From: Thalassoglobus sp. JC818
Lineage (GTDB): Bacteria; Planctomycetota; Planctomycetia; Planctomycetales; Planctomycetaceae
DNA length: 64,000 bases
Assembly (NCBI RefSeq): GCF_040717535.1
Contig: NZ_JBFEFI010000001.1
Span: 806,001-870,000 of the forward strand
Direction: 5' to 3'
The notes beneath the pieces are model-generated. The model was not told the DNA's origin, did not search any database, and was given only the letters and a program-made list of their open reading frames with translations. Shown here in pieces: positions 55,701-64,000 of this stretch (its first letter is position 1; every line of letters begins with the position of its first letter). The position numbers and the translations under genes were made by a program.

Positions 55701-56955
55701 TGAAAACCACGAAGTGCAGAGTAAAGATCTTGCCGAGATCCCGGAACTGAAGGGAGGGAGTTGGGCTCGAGGCTGGAGCGTCTTTCACAACTCCGAGAAG
55801 GGTTGCGCGAAGTGCCATTCGATTCACGGCAGTGGAAACTCGATCGGTCCGGATCTCTCGAACTTGATCCACCGAGATTACGCGAGCGTTCTCAGAGATA
55901 TTACGAATCCCAGCTTTGCAATTAACCCTGACTATTTAACTTCGATTTATCTTTTGGATGATGGTCGAGTCATTCAAGGATTCTCACAGACCGTAAAAGG
56001 GCAACTGCATGTCAGCGATTCAGCCGGAAAAACGACGGTCATCGATCCTGATGAGATTGAGTTAGTCAAACCATCGAGTAAATCGGTCATGCCTGAAGGG
56101 CTGCTCAAAACGCTCTCCGATCAGGAACAACGTGATCTTCTGACATTCCTCCTGACTCGCGGACCGTCGATGCCCACTGTAGGAGTTGCTGTCGATCCAC
56201 CTTCGCCGCGCAGCTTCGCTGAAGTCCAAAGCTTTCTGTCGGAATCGCCACTCAAACCGAACTCATGGAAGCCGCTGCGAGTCGTTCTGGTCGGCGGGGC
56301 GAAAGACCATGGACCGGGCGAACACGACTACCCAGCTTGGCTGAAGAGTTGGAGCGAGTTGTTTTCGATTGCCGAAAACGTCACGGTCGTTCAAGCCATG
56401 GAATGGCCTGACGATGACGAACTTGAGAAAGCCGATGCCATGGTCTTCTATCAACGTGGAGACTGGAACCAGGAGCGAAGCGACAAAATCGATAGCTTTT
56501 TGAGCCGAGGTGGAGGCCTCACGTATATTCACTGGGCAGTCGATGGCCGTGAGCATGCTCCCGAATTCGCTGGTCGAATTGGAAAGGCGTGGGGACCGGG
56601 ATCTCGCTTTCGTCACGGTCCGCTGAAAGTAGATTTCGACGCACAGGATCATCCGATCGCACGCGGTTTCAGGGTGCTAAAAATGGTTGACGAGAGTTAC
56701 TGGAATCTCACCGGCGAGCTCACTGAAGTAAGTGTTCTGGGGCATTCCATTGAGGAAAATCAACCACGTCCGATGTTCTGGGCAAAGCAACACTCCGGTG
56801 GACGGGTCTTCGTCTCGATCCCCGGTCATTACTCATGGACGTTTGACGATCCACTTTTTCGAATTCTCCTGTTGCGTGGAATCTCCTGGTCAGCAGGGGA
56901 ACCAGTCGATCGATTCAACCCGCTCGTGCTCCCCGGAGCGAACGTGACCAACTAG
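52795..56955 (+). CDS. Giant exported protein: LamG, propeller, cytochrome c and ThuA domains
   Basis: 1386 residues. GTG start; signal peptide about 1-33. A LamG-like concanavalin fold (about 55-295: LMLWLDASRIDS, FFDGDIAEILVYDRLLTEDQR) precedes a six- or seven-bladed propeller (about 320-720, with calcium-type DTNGDGLPDQ and DTDRDGRADE segments). A PVC-type cytochrome c (heme motif C-A-K-C-H near 1003-1007, GPDLSNLIHRDYASVLRDI) and a ThuA-like trehalose-utilisation fold (about 1160-1380) complete it. Such proteins are common in planctomycetes and probably take part in extracellular carbohydrate oxidation, but the substrate is unknown. It follows the TIM-barrel gene by 76 bp. Its TAG stop is the end of a dispersed repeat. 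Confidence 0.85.
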   Translation: MNKIFVAARAANPSAIALTFMLLVWATTESVGQETLRQLVPATEMWSDPALPIKDNLMLWLDASRIDSAFEARGVTAPAESEPVSVWPDASGNRRDLTQTETDRQPVFHQTGDFRSVLFSGDDFLSSSIAETTCDELTVFIVSATYSTPAPYSAWISFSAKDRNDYQSGLNIDQGSGSASTQRSINVEGVGAGGESNLLKGPIEFGSVTHMCVTSSGGPDGIGVWVNGDFQGSRPRQTDSSIHTEEVVLGGRRYNNSGGSPEPQAFFDGDIAEILVYDRLLTEDQRRRVEEYLKHKYRTTKKLPVPIRTDRGEPLVRVENPPLAQVFVPGFAVREVPIELPNINNILYRPDGTLIALGYNGNIWRLTDTNGDGLPDQYSLFWENHGEILSPIGMDLTTPGFPDGDGVYVACKGKCTLILDTDRDGRADEERILANDWQPLQHNVDCLGVAVSPKDGSVYFGRGTTDFTNAYLINDKGESQFDLSSERGTILRISPDGKQREIVCTGIRFPVGLRFNRAGDLFCTDQEGATWLANGNPFDELLHIQTGRHYGFPPRHPKHLPDVIDEPSTFDYGPQHQSTCGFCFNEPITPDGNTFGPDHWVGDAFVTGYSRGKLYRTELSKTEAGYVARNHLFACLNMLPVDCCLTPDGGLLVAVHSGGPDWGSGPAGIGKLLKVEYREPESPQPTLVWPASSHELRVEFDRPIPAERLRGTMEQVEITAGPFVRAGDRFESLWPGYSVVHAQQRSPRRRIRIHSVQQTADLRTLVIATDQLSVAEHYSLTLPRSICEAQETQGSKDESQQIDAIDLGFNLSGCEAAFSQHGEVVWSGWLPTLDLKAAREWTTGSAFHDQLWRVAQEPGEWRLSAQMRLDAMLRPKVQPGSQIEYELPPEVVHLDVPGGTELQVHREGGTISEASGIAVESGDLADVNVRFESDSLEQALKFSIAYRTNEDERLRPMPPSRVLLPWAKTENHEVQSKDLAEIPELKGGSWARGWSVFHNSEKGCAKCHSIHGSGNSIGPDLSNLIHRDYASVLRDITNPSFAINPDYLTSIYLLDDGRVIQGFSQTVKGQLHVSDSAGKTTVIDPDEIELVKPSSKSVMPEGLLKTLSDQEQRDLLTFLLTRGPSMPTVGVAVDPPSPRSFAEVQSFLSESPLKPNSWKPLRVVLVGGAKDHGPGEHDYPAWLKSWSELFSIAENVTVVQAMEWPDDDELEKADAMVFYQRGDWNQERSDKIDSFLSRGGGLTYIHWAVDGREHAPEFAGRIGKAWGPGSRFRHGPLKVDFDAQDHPIARGFRVLKMVDESYWNLTGELTEVSVLGHSIEENQPRPMFWAKQHSGGRVFVSIPGHYSWTFDDPLFRILLLRGISWSAGEPVDRFNPLVLPGANVTN

Positions 56956-57056
56956 AGCAAGTTGCTCTTTCCTGTGCACTCGCTTGCACTGTTCTATAAA
57001 TTCAACGCTGTGCTTGCTCGTGCGAGATCGTGCACACAAGACTAGAAAATGCTCTA
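56953..57056 (-). repeat. Dispersed inverted-repeat element, copy 2 (long form)
   Basis: A 104-bp copy in the orientation opposite to copy 1 (4431-4535), to which its reverse complement matches closely. Ends are TAGAGCA and TGCTCTA with TA on each side. The stop codon of the giant exported gene is in its first three bases. Confidence 0.85.
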
Positions 57057-57583
57057 CAACTCCGGTGCGAATTCTGCTTCCTCACAAGCAGAGTTCACTT
57101 GCTGAATGCTGCATGGACACTCAAACATCGCTCCAAAACAAAGACGAGACTGCTGTTCTTTCCCATGCATCATGTTCGAAGTGACGCGCGTTGATCTCTG
57201 CACTTCTTCAATCAGTCACAGCATCACGAAGAGAGAACTTCATGCGTCGCAGAGAGCTTCTGTACGGAGCGAGACATCGAATGCATCACTGTCAGAAGCC
57301 GTGCTTCATTGCTGCGCAATAGTGCCGACGTTGACTGCATGAAATCCCTACTGACATCAGTCCACTCTGATTGAATGGTCCGTTTGGTTGTGTATGCAAC
57401 GGCGTTTCTCATGCAGGGGAATCAGACACCTGCGTATTCGACCAGCGAATTACCTAGTGAAACGGAGCTTCGACGATCACATAGATTGATCGACATAGTT
57501 CAATGGTATCTGCTTTGCTTTCTCGATCGAGCACCGAACAAGCGCTCAACACTCAGACGTTATAGAGAAGTAAGTTGCTAAGA
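57057..57583. other. Intergenic region before the DUF1559 gene, no gene seen
   Basis: 527 bp without a credible coding frame. Its right part contains the promoter candidate at 57504. Confidence 0.5.
57504..57519 (+). promoter_or_regulatory. Sigma-54-type promoter candidate upstream of the DUF1559 gene
   Basis: TGGTAT-CTGCT-TTGCT fits TGGYAY-N5-TTGCW exactly, 65 bp before the ATG at 57584. Pilin genes in many bacteria use sigma-54, which fits the prepilin-like product. Confidence 0.5.
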
Positions 57584-58594
<1,011 letters not shown>

Positions 58595-58663
58595 GAAAAC
58601 CTACGCATCTTATTATCTGCAAACTTCAATTTACTTTACTAAGTGTTTTAAGAGGTGATTTCA

Positions 58664-59125
58664 ATGACTTTCTGGCAGCAGAATCAAATCAGTGCCCTCC
58701 TGTTGGCCATTCCACTTCTCTCACTGGGTTGTGGCAGCGGCATCGACCTGGGTGTCGTCAAGGGGCAAGTGACTAAGGAAGGACAGCCCGTCGCTGGAGC
58801 GATTGTGGAGTTCATCCCTGATAATGGACGAACATCGACAGCAATTACAAAATCGGACGGGACCTACGAACTTGACTACGATGACTTCAAGGGAGCTGTG
58901 ATCGGAACACATCGAGTTCAAATCACTGCTGGTGTGCCAAGCGTTGAAGCATCCGAGGACGACAGCAATCCCACGCCTCCTCCGATGGCTGCTCCTCCTC
59001 AAGTGATCAAGATCGAGAAGAAGTTCGAAGTGGCCAGTGGAGAAAACACTTTCGACTTTAACTTGGACGAGTACGCTCAGAAGAAAGGACGAGCAGTGGG
59101 AGGAGCCCGCCGACGTCCTACTTAG
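58664..59125 (+). CDS. Lipoprotein with carboxypeptidase-regulatory-like fold
   Basis: 153 residues. A signal with lipobox LSLGC (Cys about 24) and then a beta-sandwich: VVKGQVTKEGQPVAGAIVEFIP, SDGTYELDYDDFKGAVIGTHRVQITA, as in the transthyretin-like CarboxypepD_reg group. A Pro-rich stretch and a basic tail follow. Proteins of this type often follow DUF1559 genes in planctomycetes. AGAGGTG stands before the ATG. A strong terminator follows at 59182. Confidence 0.83.
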   Translation: MTFWQQNQISALLLAIPLLSLGCGSGIDLGVVKGQVTKEGQPVAGAIVEFIPDNGRTSTAITKSDGTYELDYDDFKGAVIGTHRVQITAGVPSVEASEDDSNPTPPPMAAPPQVIKIEKKFEVASGENTFDFNLDEYAQKKGRAVGGARRRPT

Positions 59126-59181
59126 TCTGCAGGAATTCCGTTCTCATTGATGATCTGAACTCACAGACAAATTCAAAAACG

Positions 59182-59217
59182 AAAACCGGGAAGTCATTTT
59201 CGACTTCCCGGTTTTTT
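59182..59217 (+). terminator. Intrinsic terminator after the lipoprotein gene
   Basis: A 14-bp perfect stem (59182-59195 with 59202-59215) with a 6-base loop and six T residues, 56 bp past the stop codon. The DUF1559-lipoprotein transcript probably ends here. Confidence 0.93.
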
Positions 59218-59295
59218 GTTTTCCGTCGCTTCGCATCATTCAGTCGCAAGTGATGAATTGTTTAACCGATAACTCAGAAAGAGTGATCGAAAAGA

Positions 59296-59670
59296 TTACT
59301 GGACGGGATCTCCATCGGCATTCACTTCGTCCACGAGTGAGGAACTCCAGGGGCACCAATGCGAGTTTGGAAGAGTGGCTCCGCCAACTTCATCGAGATG
59401 ATCTTCGACGTATTGAATCGCCGCGTCGCAAACTTCAATCGCGTACCCGAAAAAGTCGATCGTCTCCGGATCGAGATGATAGCTCCAACCCGGATTGTAA
59501 GGGGCAGGGGACTTCATAATCGTGCCTTGAACATGAACCTTTTCTCTTTCGTCTCCTGACAAAATTCGCCGCGCGAGTTTGATCTTTTCCGGATCATGCA
59601 GCTGAATAACAAACCGCGGTTGACCATCTGTATCGGTAAACCGGAAGTAAGCAGTTTCAGTTGTCGACAC
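59296..59670 (-). CDS. BP74-like (calmodulin-binding protein-related) protein
   Basis: 124 residues, no signal. The sequence AYFRFTDTDGQPRFVIQLHD, KIKLARRILSGDE, HVQGTI, PYNPGWSYHLDPETIDFF, AIEVCDAAIQYVEDHLDEVGG and WCPWSSSLVDEV recalls the N-terminal domain of Dictyostelium BP74 and bacterial proteins named after it. What it does in bacteria is unknown. It stands alone on its strand, upstream of the DUF1559-lipoprotein terminator and followed by the oxidoreductase gene. Confidence 0.7.
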   Translation of the reverse strand: MSTTETAYFRFTDTDGQPRFVIQLHDPEKIKLARRILSGDEREKVHVQGTIMKSPAPYNPGWSYHLDPETIDFFGYAIEVCDAAIQYVEDHLDEVGGATLPNSHWCPWSSSLVDEVNADGDPVQ

Positions 59671-59730
59671 TGTCGTGGCCCTTCAGTTGAACTGTGTGAA
59701 CTGAGTTATCGCTGACGCAGAGTCTTCGGA

Positions 59731-61035
59731 TCAGACAGCCCAGTCGCGCGCAGGGCGTGATCGGAGCAGGTTCGCTTCCGGATCATCGATGAACTCTTCC
59801 GTGGCGGGATCGATCGTCAGCTTGCGGCCAAGAATCCAGGCGATTGCTGCTGCGTGGCTGGCGATATGCGACTTTCGCATCACGTGTTGGTTGGCATTCG
59901 TCAGTTCGCGAGTTCGCATGCAATCGAAAAAGTTTCGGGCATGAGTTCCGACATCCAGCCCTCGGACGCGTTCGTACTGTTCGTCCTGCATGAGGCTCTT
60001 GGGATCGGTGACGATTTCTCCATTGTCTCCGGTTTCGACCCATCCTTCGGATCCAATAAATCGAACGGGGCAAGTACCGAGCCGGGTGATGTAATGCGGA
60101 TCGCGGTTGCCGAATGGCTCTGCCAGGAAATCGATGATCAGCTTGACTCCATTCTCGTAGCGGCAAACGATCTTGTCTTGCTCCGGAACATATTCAATAG
60201 GCATTGTGTCGTCAGCGTTATTCGCCCATTGACACAGGTCAACGGTATGTGCTCCCCAGTCGAGGAGGCGGGCGCCGGAATCGAAATCCCATTGCCCACG
60301 CCAGCGGCCGTCGACGTATTTCTGATTGAATGGTCGCCAAGCGGCTGGTCCCAGCCACATATTCCAGTCGCACACTTTCGGATCGGGAGTCGCTTCGGGT
60401 GGCAGCCAGCTATTCTCAAGAACCGGGATATACACCGAAGCATGCATGGTATGAAGTTCCCCGAGCTTGCCAGTGTGTACCATTTCGACAGCTTTAGCGA
60501 AGTTGGTCACGCTTCTTCGCTGCGTCCCAGCTTGAAACACTCGACCTTCAGCGTCGATCGTGTCTGCCAGTTGCTGACAAAGTTCGATCGTAATTCCGCA
60601 CGGTTTTTCACTGTAAACGTCTTTCCCAGCCTGAGCAGCGAGCATCGATGCCGGAGCATGCCAGCGGTCGCCAGTGGCAATCAGAACAGCGTCGATATCC
60701 TTTCGATCGAGCAGTTCACGGAAGTCGCTATAGAGTTTGCAACTGCTGTCGCCGTAGGCACCATCGACCAGTTCTTTGCCTTTGTCACGTCGACTCTTTT
60801 GAACGTCGGCAATGGCCACGCATCGGATGTCGGGAAGCTGTAGCATCGCTGTCAGATCGTATGTGCATCGCGGTCCGATTCCGATCACGCCAAGAGAGAT
60901 CTTTTCACTCGGAGCAACCGTCCCTTCGAGTCCCAATGCTGAGGCGGGGACGATCGAAGCCGCCGATGTCGCGATCGCGCCCATTGCGGCAGTGCAGAGA
61001 AAATCTCGACGTGTCGTGTTCGTGGAGTCGGTCAT
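59731..61035 (-). CDS. Tat-exported Gfo/Idh/MocA family oxidoreductase
   Basis: 434 residues. A Tat signal (TTRRDFLCTAAMGAIATSAAS) is followed by a Rossmann domain GVIGIGPRCTYDL, where the last glycine of the usual GxGxxG is Cys, the EKP motif (SEKPCGITIE), the catalytic-type Lys in EKP, and a downstream DWGAHTVD segment. The family oxidises or reduces sugar alcohols or carbonyls with bound NAD(P). The start ATG has AGAGGA upstream; an in-frame longer start has no ribosome site. Substrate unknown. Confidence 0.88.
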   Translation of the reverse strand: MTDSTNTTRRDFLCTAAMGAIATSAASIVPASALGLEGTVAPSEKISLGVIGIGPRCTYDLTAMLQLPDIRCVAIADVQKSRRDKGKELVDGAYGDSSCKLYSDFRELLDRKDIDAVLIATGDRWHAPASMLAAQAGKDVYSEKPCGITIELCQQLADTIDAEGRVFQAGTQRRSVTNFAKAVEMVHTGKLGELHTMHASVYIPVLENSWLPPEATPDPKVCDWNMWLGPAAWRPFNQKYVDGRWRGQWDFDSGARLLDWGAHTVDLCQWANNADDTMPIEYVPEQDKIVCRYENGVKLIIDFLAEPFGNRDPHYITRLGTCPVRFIGSEGWVETGDNGEIVTDPKSLMQDEQYERVRGLDVGTHARNFFDCMRTRELTNANQHVMRKSHIASHAAAIAWILGRKLTIDPATEEFIDDPEANLLRSRPARDWAV

Positions 61036-61296
61036 CGTCACAATCCTCTGAGTAAGTTTCGTCGATTCGTTGTAGATAGACTCGTCGTGGTTCTGAAAGG
61101 CAATCGCAGCGTGCAACACTTGAGCGGTGCAGGTTGACCGGATTTGCCAAGCAATCAGGCTGTTGGATTCATTTCGTCTTTCTCAGAGTATGCGAGGCGG
61201 ACCAAAAGAGCAAATGTTGTTGATGCGTTCGAAATGCGATGATTGGACGTTCAAGGATTGAAGAAGCATTCAACAAGAATTTGGTTTCAGCAGTGT

Positions 61297-62739
61297 CTAT
61301 AGATAAGGTGTCGCGAGTCGGGCGATTCCGTCTCGAATTCGAAGTGCAAAGTTGCGGTCCTGCAACTCTTCGAGAGACATTCTGCGGCCTGCCTTAACTT
61401 TGCTGTCGACGAGTTTGCTCATCTCGGAGTTGAGTTGGGTTCCGTAACATTCCACATTGAATTCGAAGTTCAAACGTAAGCTTCGAGGGTCCCAGTTGCT
61501 GGAGCCAATTAATGTCCAGTCATTGTCGACCAGCATGATTTTTGAGTGATCAAACGGAGCCGACGTACGGATCACTTCACAGTGATAGGGCAAGATTCTC
61601 GAAATTGGATCGGTGGAAGCCCACTGGACGAGTCGGATATTGCATTCTTCCGGAATCAGCACTCTGACACGCACGCCTCGCATGGCTGCCACATTGAGCG
61701 AGTTAATGATCGATTCATCTGGCAGAAAGTACGGAGTGACGATGTCGACACGTTCATCCGCGGCTGCGATCGCTCCCAGCATCACCATGCGAATGTTATC
61801 AAGGTCTGCGTCCGGTCCATCAGGAATGCCGCGAGCCCATGTTGTTCCGTTGAGAGGGGGATCTCCAAACAGCTTTTCCGGGTCGGGATGTTCCCCAGTC
61901 ACAAATGCCCAATCGGCTAGAAAGACTTCGAGAAAGTGCTCGACGACTGGTCCTTCAAACCGAAAGTGAACGTCCTGGATGGGATGTTTGCAACGTGGCA
62001 AGTTGAGATTGCCTTCACGGATATTCATCCCGCCGGTGAATCCAATCTCTCCATCGACAACCAGAATTTTTCGGTGGTTTCTCAAGTTCGCATAAAACAC
62101 CAGAGCAGGGGTGCTCGTTGGCAGAAACGTCGCTGCGCTGAGTCCAAGCCGCTGAAACTCAGTCAAGATTGTCGGCTTTGAATATCGAGTGCCAACGTCA
62201 TCGATGAGAATGCGAACATCAACTCCGCGCTGCGTCGCGTTGGCGAGAGCTTCGGCAAACATTCTGCCCGAGGAGTCGTTGTCAAAGATATAGGAACACA
62301 AACTGATCGATCGATGAGCCTTATCGATGGCTGTGAGCATCGAATCGTAGGCTGCTTTGCCACCGACCAGCGGGGTGACATCGTTTGCAGGAGTCAAATC
62401 GCGACGCGTGATCCACTTTCCGATTTCCTCCAATTCCATGTTGGTATCGGTTCGCTGATGACGTGTCTCCCAGGCACGGACTGCTCGCTTCAGTGTGTAT
62501 TTTCCCTGGGCATCAATCTGATCGAGAATGCGTTCCCCTTTGCGTTCAATTCGATTCACGCCGAAACAGCAGTAGAGTAACGATCCGATCAATGGGGATA
62601 ACCAGATCAGCCCGACCCAACCGAGCACGGCACGTGTCTCTCGTTTCTGCAACAATGCATGGAGGCTCGTTCCGATTGCAAAGCATCGTTCGAAAAGACC
62701 GAAAATGATGGGCCAATAATGAGAAAAGAAATCGAGCAT
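61297..62739 (-). CDS. cls: Cardiolipin synthase (phospholipase D type)
   Basis: Membrane enzyme joining two phosphatidylglycerols. Residues 1-70 hold two membrane segments of the PLDc_N type (LLQKRETRAVLGWVGLIW, LIGSLLYCCFGVNRIERKG). Two HKD motifs follow: HRKILVVDGEIGFTGGMN and HSKIMLVDNDWTLIGSSN, each with the family Lys, Asp and Gly. Length 480 is typical. Substrates are inferred from the family. Confidence 0.93.
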   Translation of the reverse strand: MLDFFSHYWPIIFGLFERCFAIGTSLHALLQKRETRAVLGWVGLIWLSPLIGSLLYCCFGVNRIERKGERILDQIDAQGKYTLKRAVRAWETRHQRTDTNMELEEIGKWITRRDLTPANDVTPLVGGKAAYDSMLTAIDKAHRSISLCSYIFDNDSSGRMFAEALANATQRGVDVRILIDDVGTRYSKPTILTEFQRLGLSAATFLPTSTPALVFYANLRNHRKILVVDGEIGFTGGMNIREGNLNLPRCKHPIQDVHFRFEGPVVEHFLEVFLADWAFVTGEHPDPEKLFGDPPLNGTTWARGIPDGPDADLDNIRMVMLGAIAAADERVDIVTPYFLPDESIINSLNVAAMRGVRVRVLIPEECNIRLVQWASTDPISRILPYHCEVIRTSAPFDHSKIMLVDNDWTLIGSSNWDPRSLRLNFEFNVECYGTQLNSEMSKLVDSKVKAGRRMSLEELQDRNFALRIRDGIARLATPYL

Positions 62740-63010
62740 TCGACGGATGTCTTCAAGGTAAGGTAGGAAGTAGAGTACGGCGGCGATGTGCTTTTAACGA
62801 AACGTGTTGAGAAACAAGATCTCACCTCGCGCGAGTGGTCTTGTTTGATTCGTTTTTCAGTTCAAACATTCTGACTTGGCAAGTTCCTTTCGCAGCTTCA
62901 TTCGAAGTGTCGGAAGAAAGGCTTTCCAGGAGATGTCACTTATGTTCTTCATTGACTCGCTCACGCGTTCTCAACCACACGTTCATCATCGAATCCAGGT
63001 CAGTATCATC

Positions 63011-64000
63011 ATGAGACGGCTGGTCGTTGTCCACTGCGTAGCGCTCGTCGTTATGTGCAACGTGTCTTTCGTTGGTGCGAACGAAGAAGCATCAGCTCCC
63101 GGGCAAAGTGGACGATTCTCGAATGTGGCCCTGCTGCCCAAAGAGGAAACCGGAGCGACTCGTTTTCTGACAGCCAATCCAGAATACGACGGTCGCGGAG
63201 TCATTGTAGCCATCTTCGACCAGGGAATTGATCCCGGAGCTTCTGGCCTGAGTGTGACAACCACCGGAGCGCCGAAGATCATTGACCTGATCGATGGAAC
63301 CGGAAGCGGTGACGTACCGATGAAACCTGCCAAGCTGGAAAGTGATGGAACGATCACCAGCCTCACTGACAGAACTCTTTCGATCGATCCGGACTGGTCC
63401 AATCCATCTGGCAAGTATTTTGTCGGAGTGAAGGCAGCGTTTGATCTCTATCCGCACGATCTTGTCAGTCGCTTACAAGCGGAAGCCAAAGAAGACTTCA
63501 TCAAAGCGCAGCGACCGCGAGAAATTCAATTGATCGAAGATGAACAAGCAGCGGATGGAGACGAAGCTCGCAAAGAAGCAGCTGCAAGACTGGAAGCGCT
63601 TAGAGAAGCGGTCAAACAATTCAAGGCACCGGGGCCCGTTCTGGACTGCATTACCTTTCACGATGGCGATCACTGGCGGGCCGTCATTGACCTCGACGAA
63701 GATGGCGATCTGGCCGACGAAACACCGCTCGCTGACTATCGCGTCGAGCACCAGTTCGCCACGTTCGGAGGAGGAGCAGAACTCAACTTCAGTGTGAACA
63801 TTTTCGACGACGGGAAACTTCTCTCGATCGTGGCTGTCTGCGGCAATCACGGGACACATGTTGCCGGAATCGTGGGAGCCAACTATCCAGACAATCCTTC
63901 ACGCAACGGATTGGCGCCGGGGGTTCAATTTATCTCCGTGAAAATCGGTGACACACGTCTCGACGGAATGGAAACAGGCGTCGCTCTGATGCGGGGTCTG
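63011..64000 (+). CDS. Tripeptidyl-peptidase II (S8 family), N-terminal part
   Basis: The gene runs off the right edge of the window; 330 codons are present. A signal peptide (MRRLVVVHCVALVVMCNVSFVGA) is followed by catalytic Asp70 in VAIFDQGIDPG and His283 in CGNHGTHVAG. The roughly 210 residues between them match the long insertion of TPP II, which subtilisins lack. Ser would lie beyond the edge. A signal peptide suggests export, in contrast to the cytosolic eukaryotic enzyme. The enzyme removes tripeptides from peptide N-termini. Confidence 0.88.
   Translation, partial: MRRLVVVHCVALVVMCNVSFVGANEEASAPGQSGRFSNVALLPKEETGATRFLTANPEYDGRGVIVAIFDQGIDPGASGLSVTTTGAPKIIDLIDGTGSGDVPMKPAKLESDGTITSLTDRTLSIDPDWSNPSGKYFVGVKAAFDLYPHDLVSRLQAEAKEDFIKAQRPREIQLIEDEQAADGDEARKEAAARLEALREAVKQFKAPGPVLDCITFHDGDHWRAVIDLDEDGDLADETPLADYRVEHQFATFGGGAELNFSVNIFDDGKLLSIVAVCGNHGTHVAGIVGANYPDNPSRNGLAPGVQFISVKIGDTRLDGMETGVALMRGL

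Overview
The window looks like a chromosomal segment of a planctomycete (Planctomycetota, probably order Planctomycetales). No single marker proves this. The evidence is the combination: three formylglycine-type sulfatases, a DUF1501 Tat-exported protein, a DUF1559 prepilin-like protein, a giant exported protein with LamG, propeller, cytochrome c and ThuA parts, two PEP-CTERM proteins, a HAE1 efflux pair, and bacterial tetrahydromethanopterin C1 genes (fae, mtdB, fhcC). No rRNA, tRNA, phage, CRISPR array or full insertion sequence was seen.

Layout. 29-4433: molybdate/tungstate-type ABC transporter (a tandem two-domain binding protein, permease, ATPase) overlapping a MoaD-like sulfur carrier and followed by a divergent E1-like protein. 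4817-6040: argG with a strong terminator. 6273-9647: SGNH hydrolase, a 2-hydroxyacid dehydrogenase, a Bfd-like 2Fe-2S protein convergent with a bacterioferritin. 9851-15377: NtrC-type regulator, LptB-like ATPase, membrane zinc-finger protein, Crp/Fnr regulator, zinc-ribbon membrane protein. 15640-20263: sulfatase divergent from glnS, then Hsp20. 20411-28500: a probable gene relic, membrane proteins, an AI-2E family transporter with an acidic insert, a K+ channel-like protein and an RND efflux pair. 28778-32306: PIG-L deacetylase, sulfatase and GNAT protein. 32578-40829: fhcC, mtdB and fae interleaved with a DUF1501 protein, a membrane GIY-YIG-type protein, a DUF695-like protein and a HAD phosphatase. 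41047-46293: two PEP-CTERM proteins, a guanidine-III riboswitch upstream of a guanidinium exporter, an unknown membrane protein with a decayed partial copy 0.6 kb away, and a papain-like peptidase. 46346-56955: sulfatase, then a Tm-1-like locus. 57584-64000: DUF1559 protein with lipoprotein partner, BP74-like protein, Gfo/Idh/MocA oxidoreductase, cardiolipin synthase and the start of a tripeptidyl-peptidase II.

How parts work together. The most coherent unit is 48496-52718. A sigma-54 activator carrying a PEP-hydrolase-like TIM-barrel sensor is divergent from genes for a Tm-1-like (UPF0261) protein and a stand-alone TIM-barrel protein of the same family as the sensor. The intergenic DNA holds a perfect 16-bp palindrome and a -24/-12 promoter, and the promoter position argues for a GTG start later than the first ATG. 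Together the two structural genes correspond to the two halves of the plant antiviral protein Tm-1.

A second theme is a small dispersed inverted-repeat element (ends TAGAGCA/TGCTCTA, 48-105 bp). It occurs four times, and each time its end supplies the TAG stop codon of the upstream gene.

All family assignments come from reading motifs by eye; no database search was possible.
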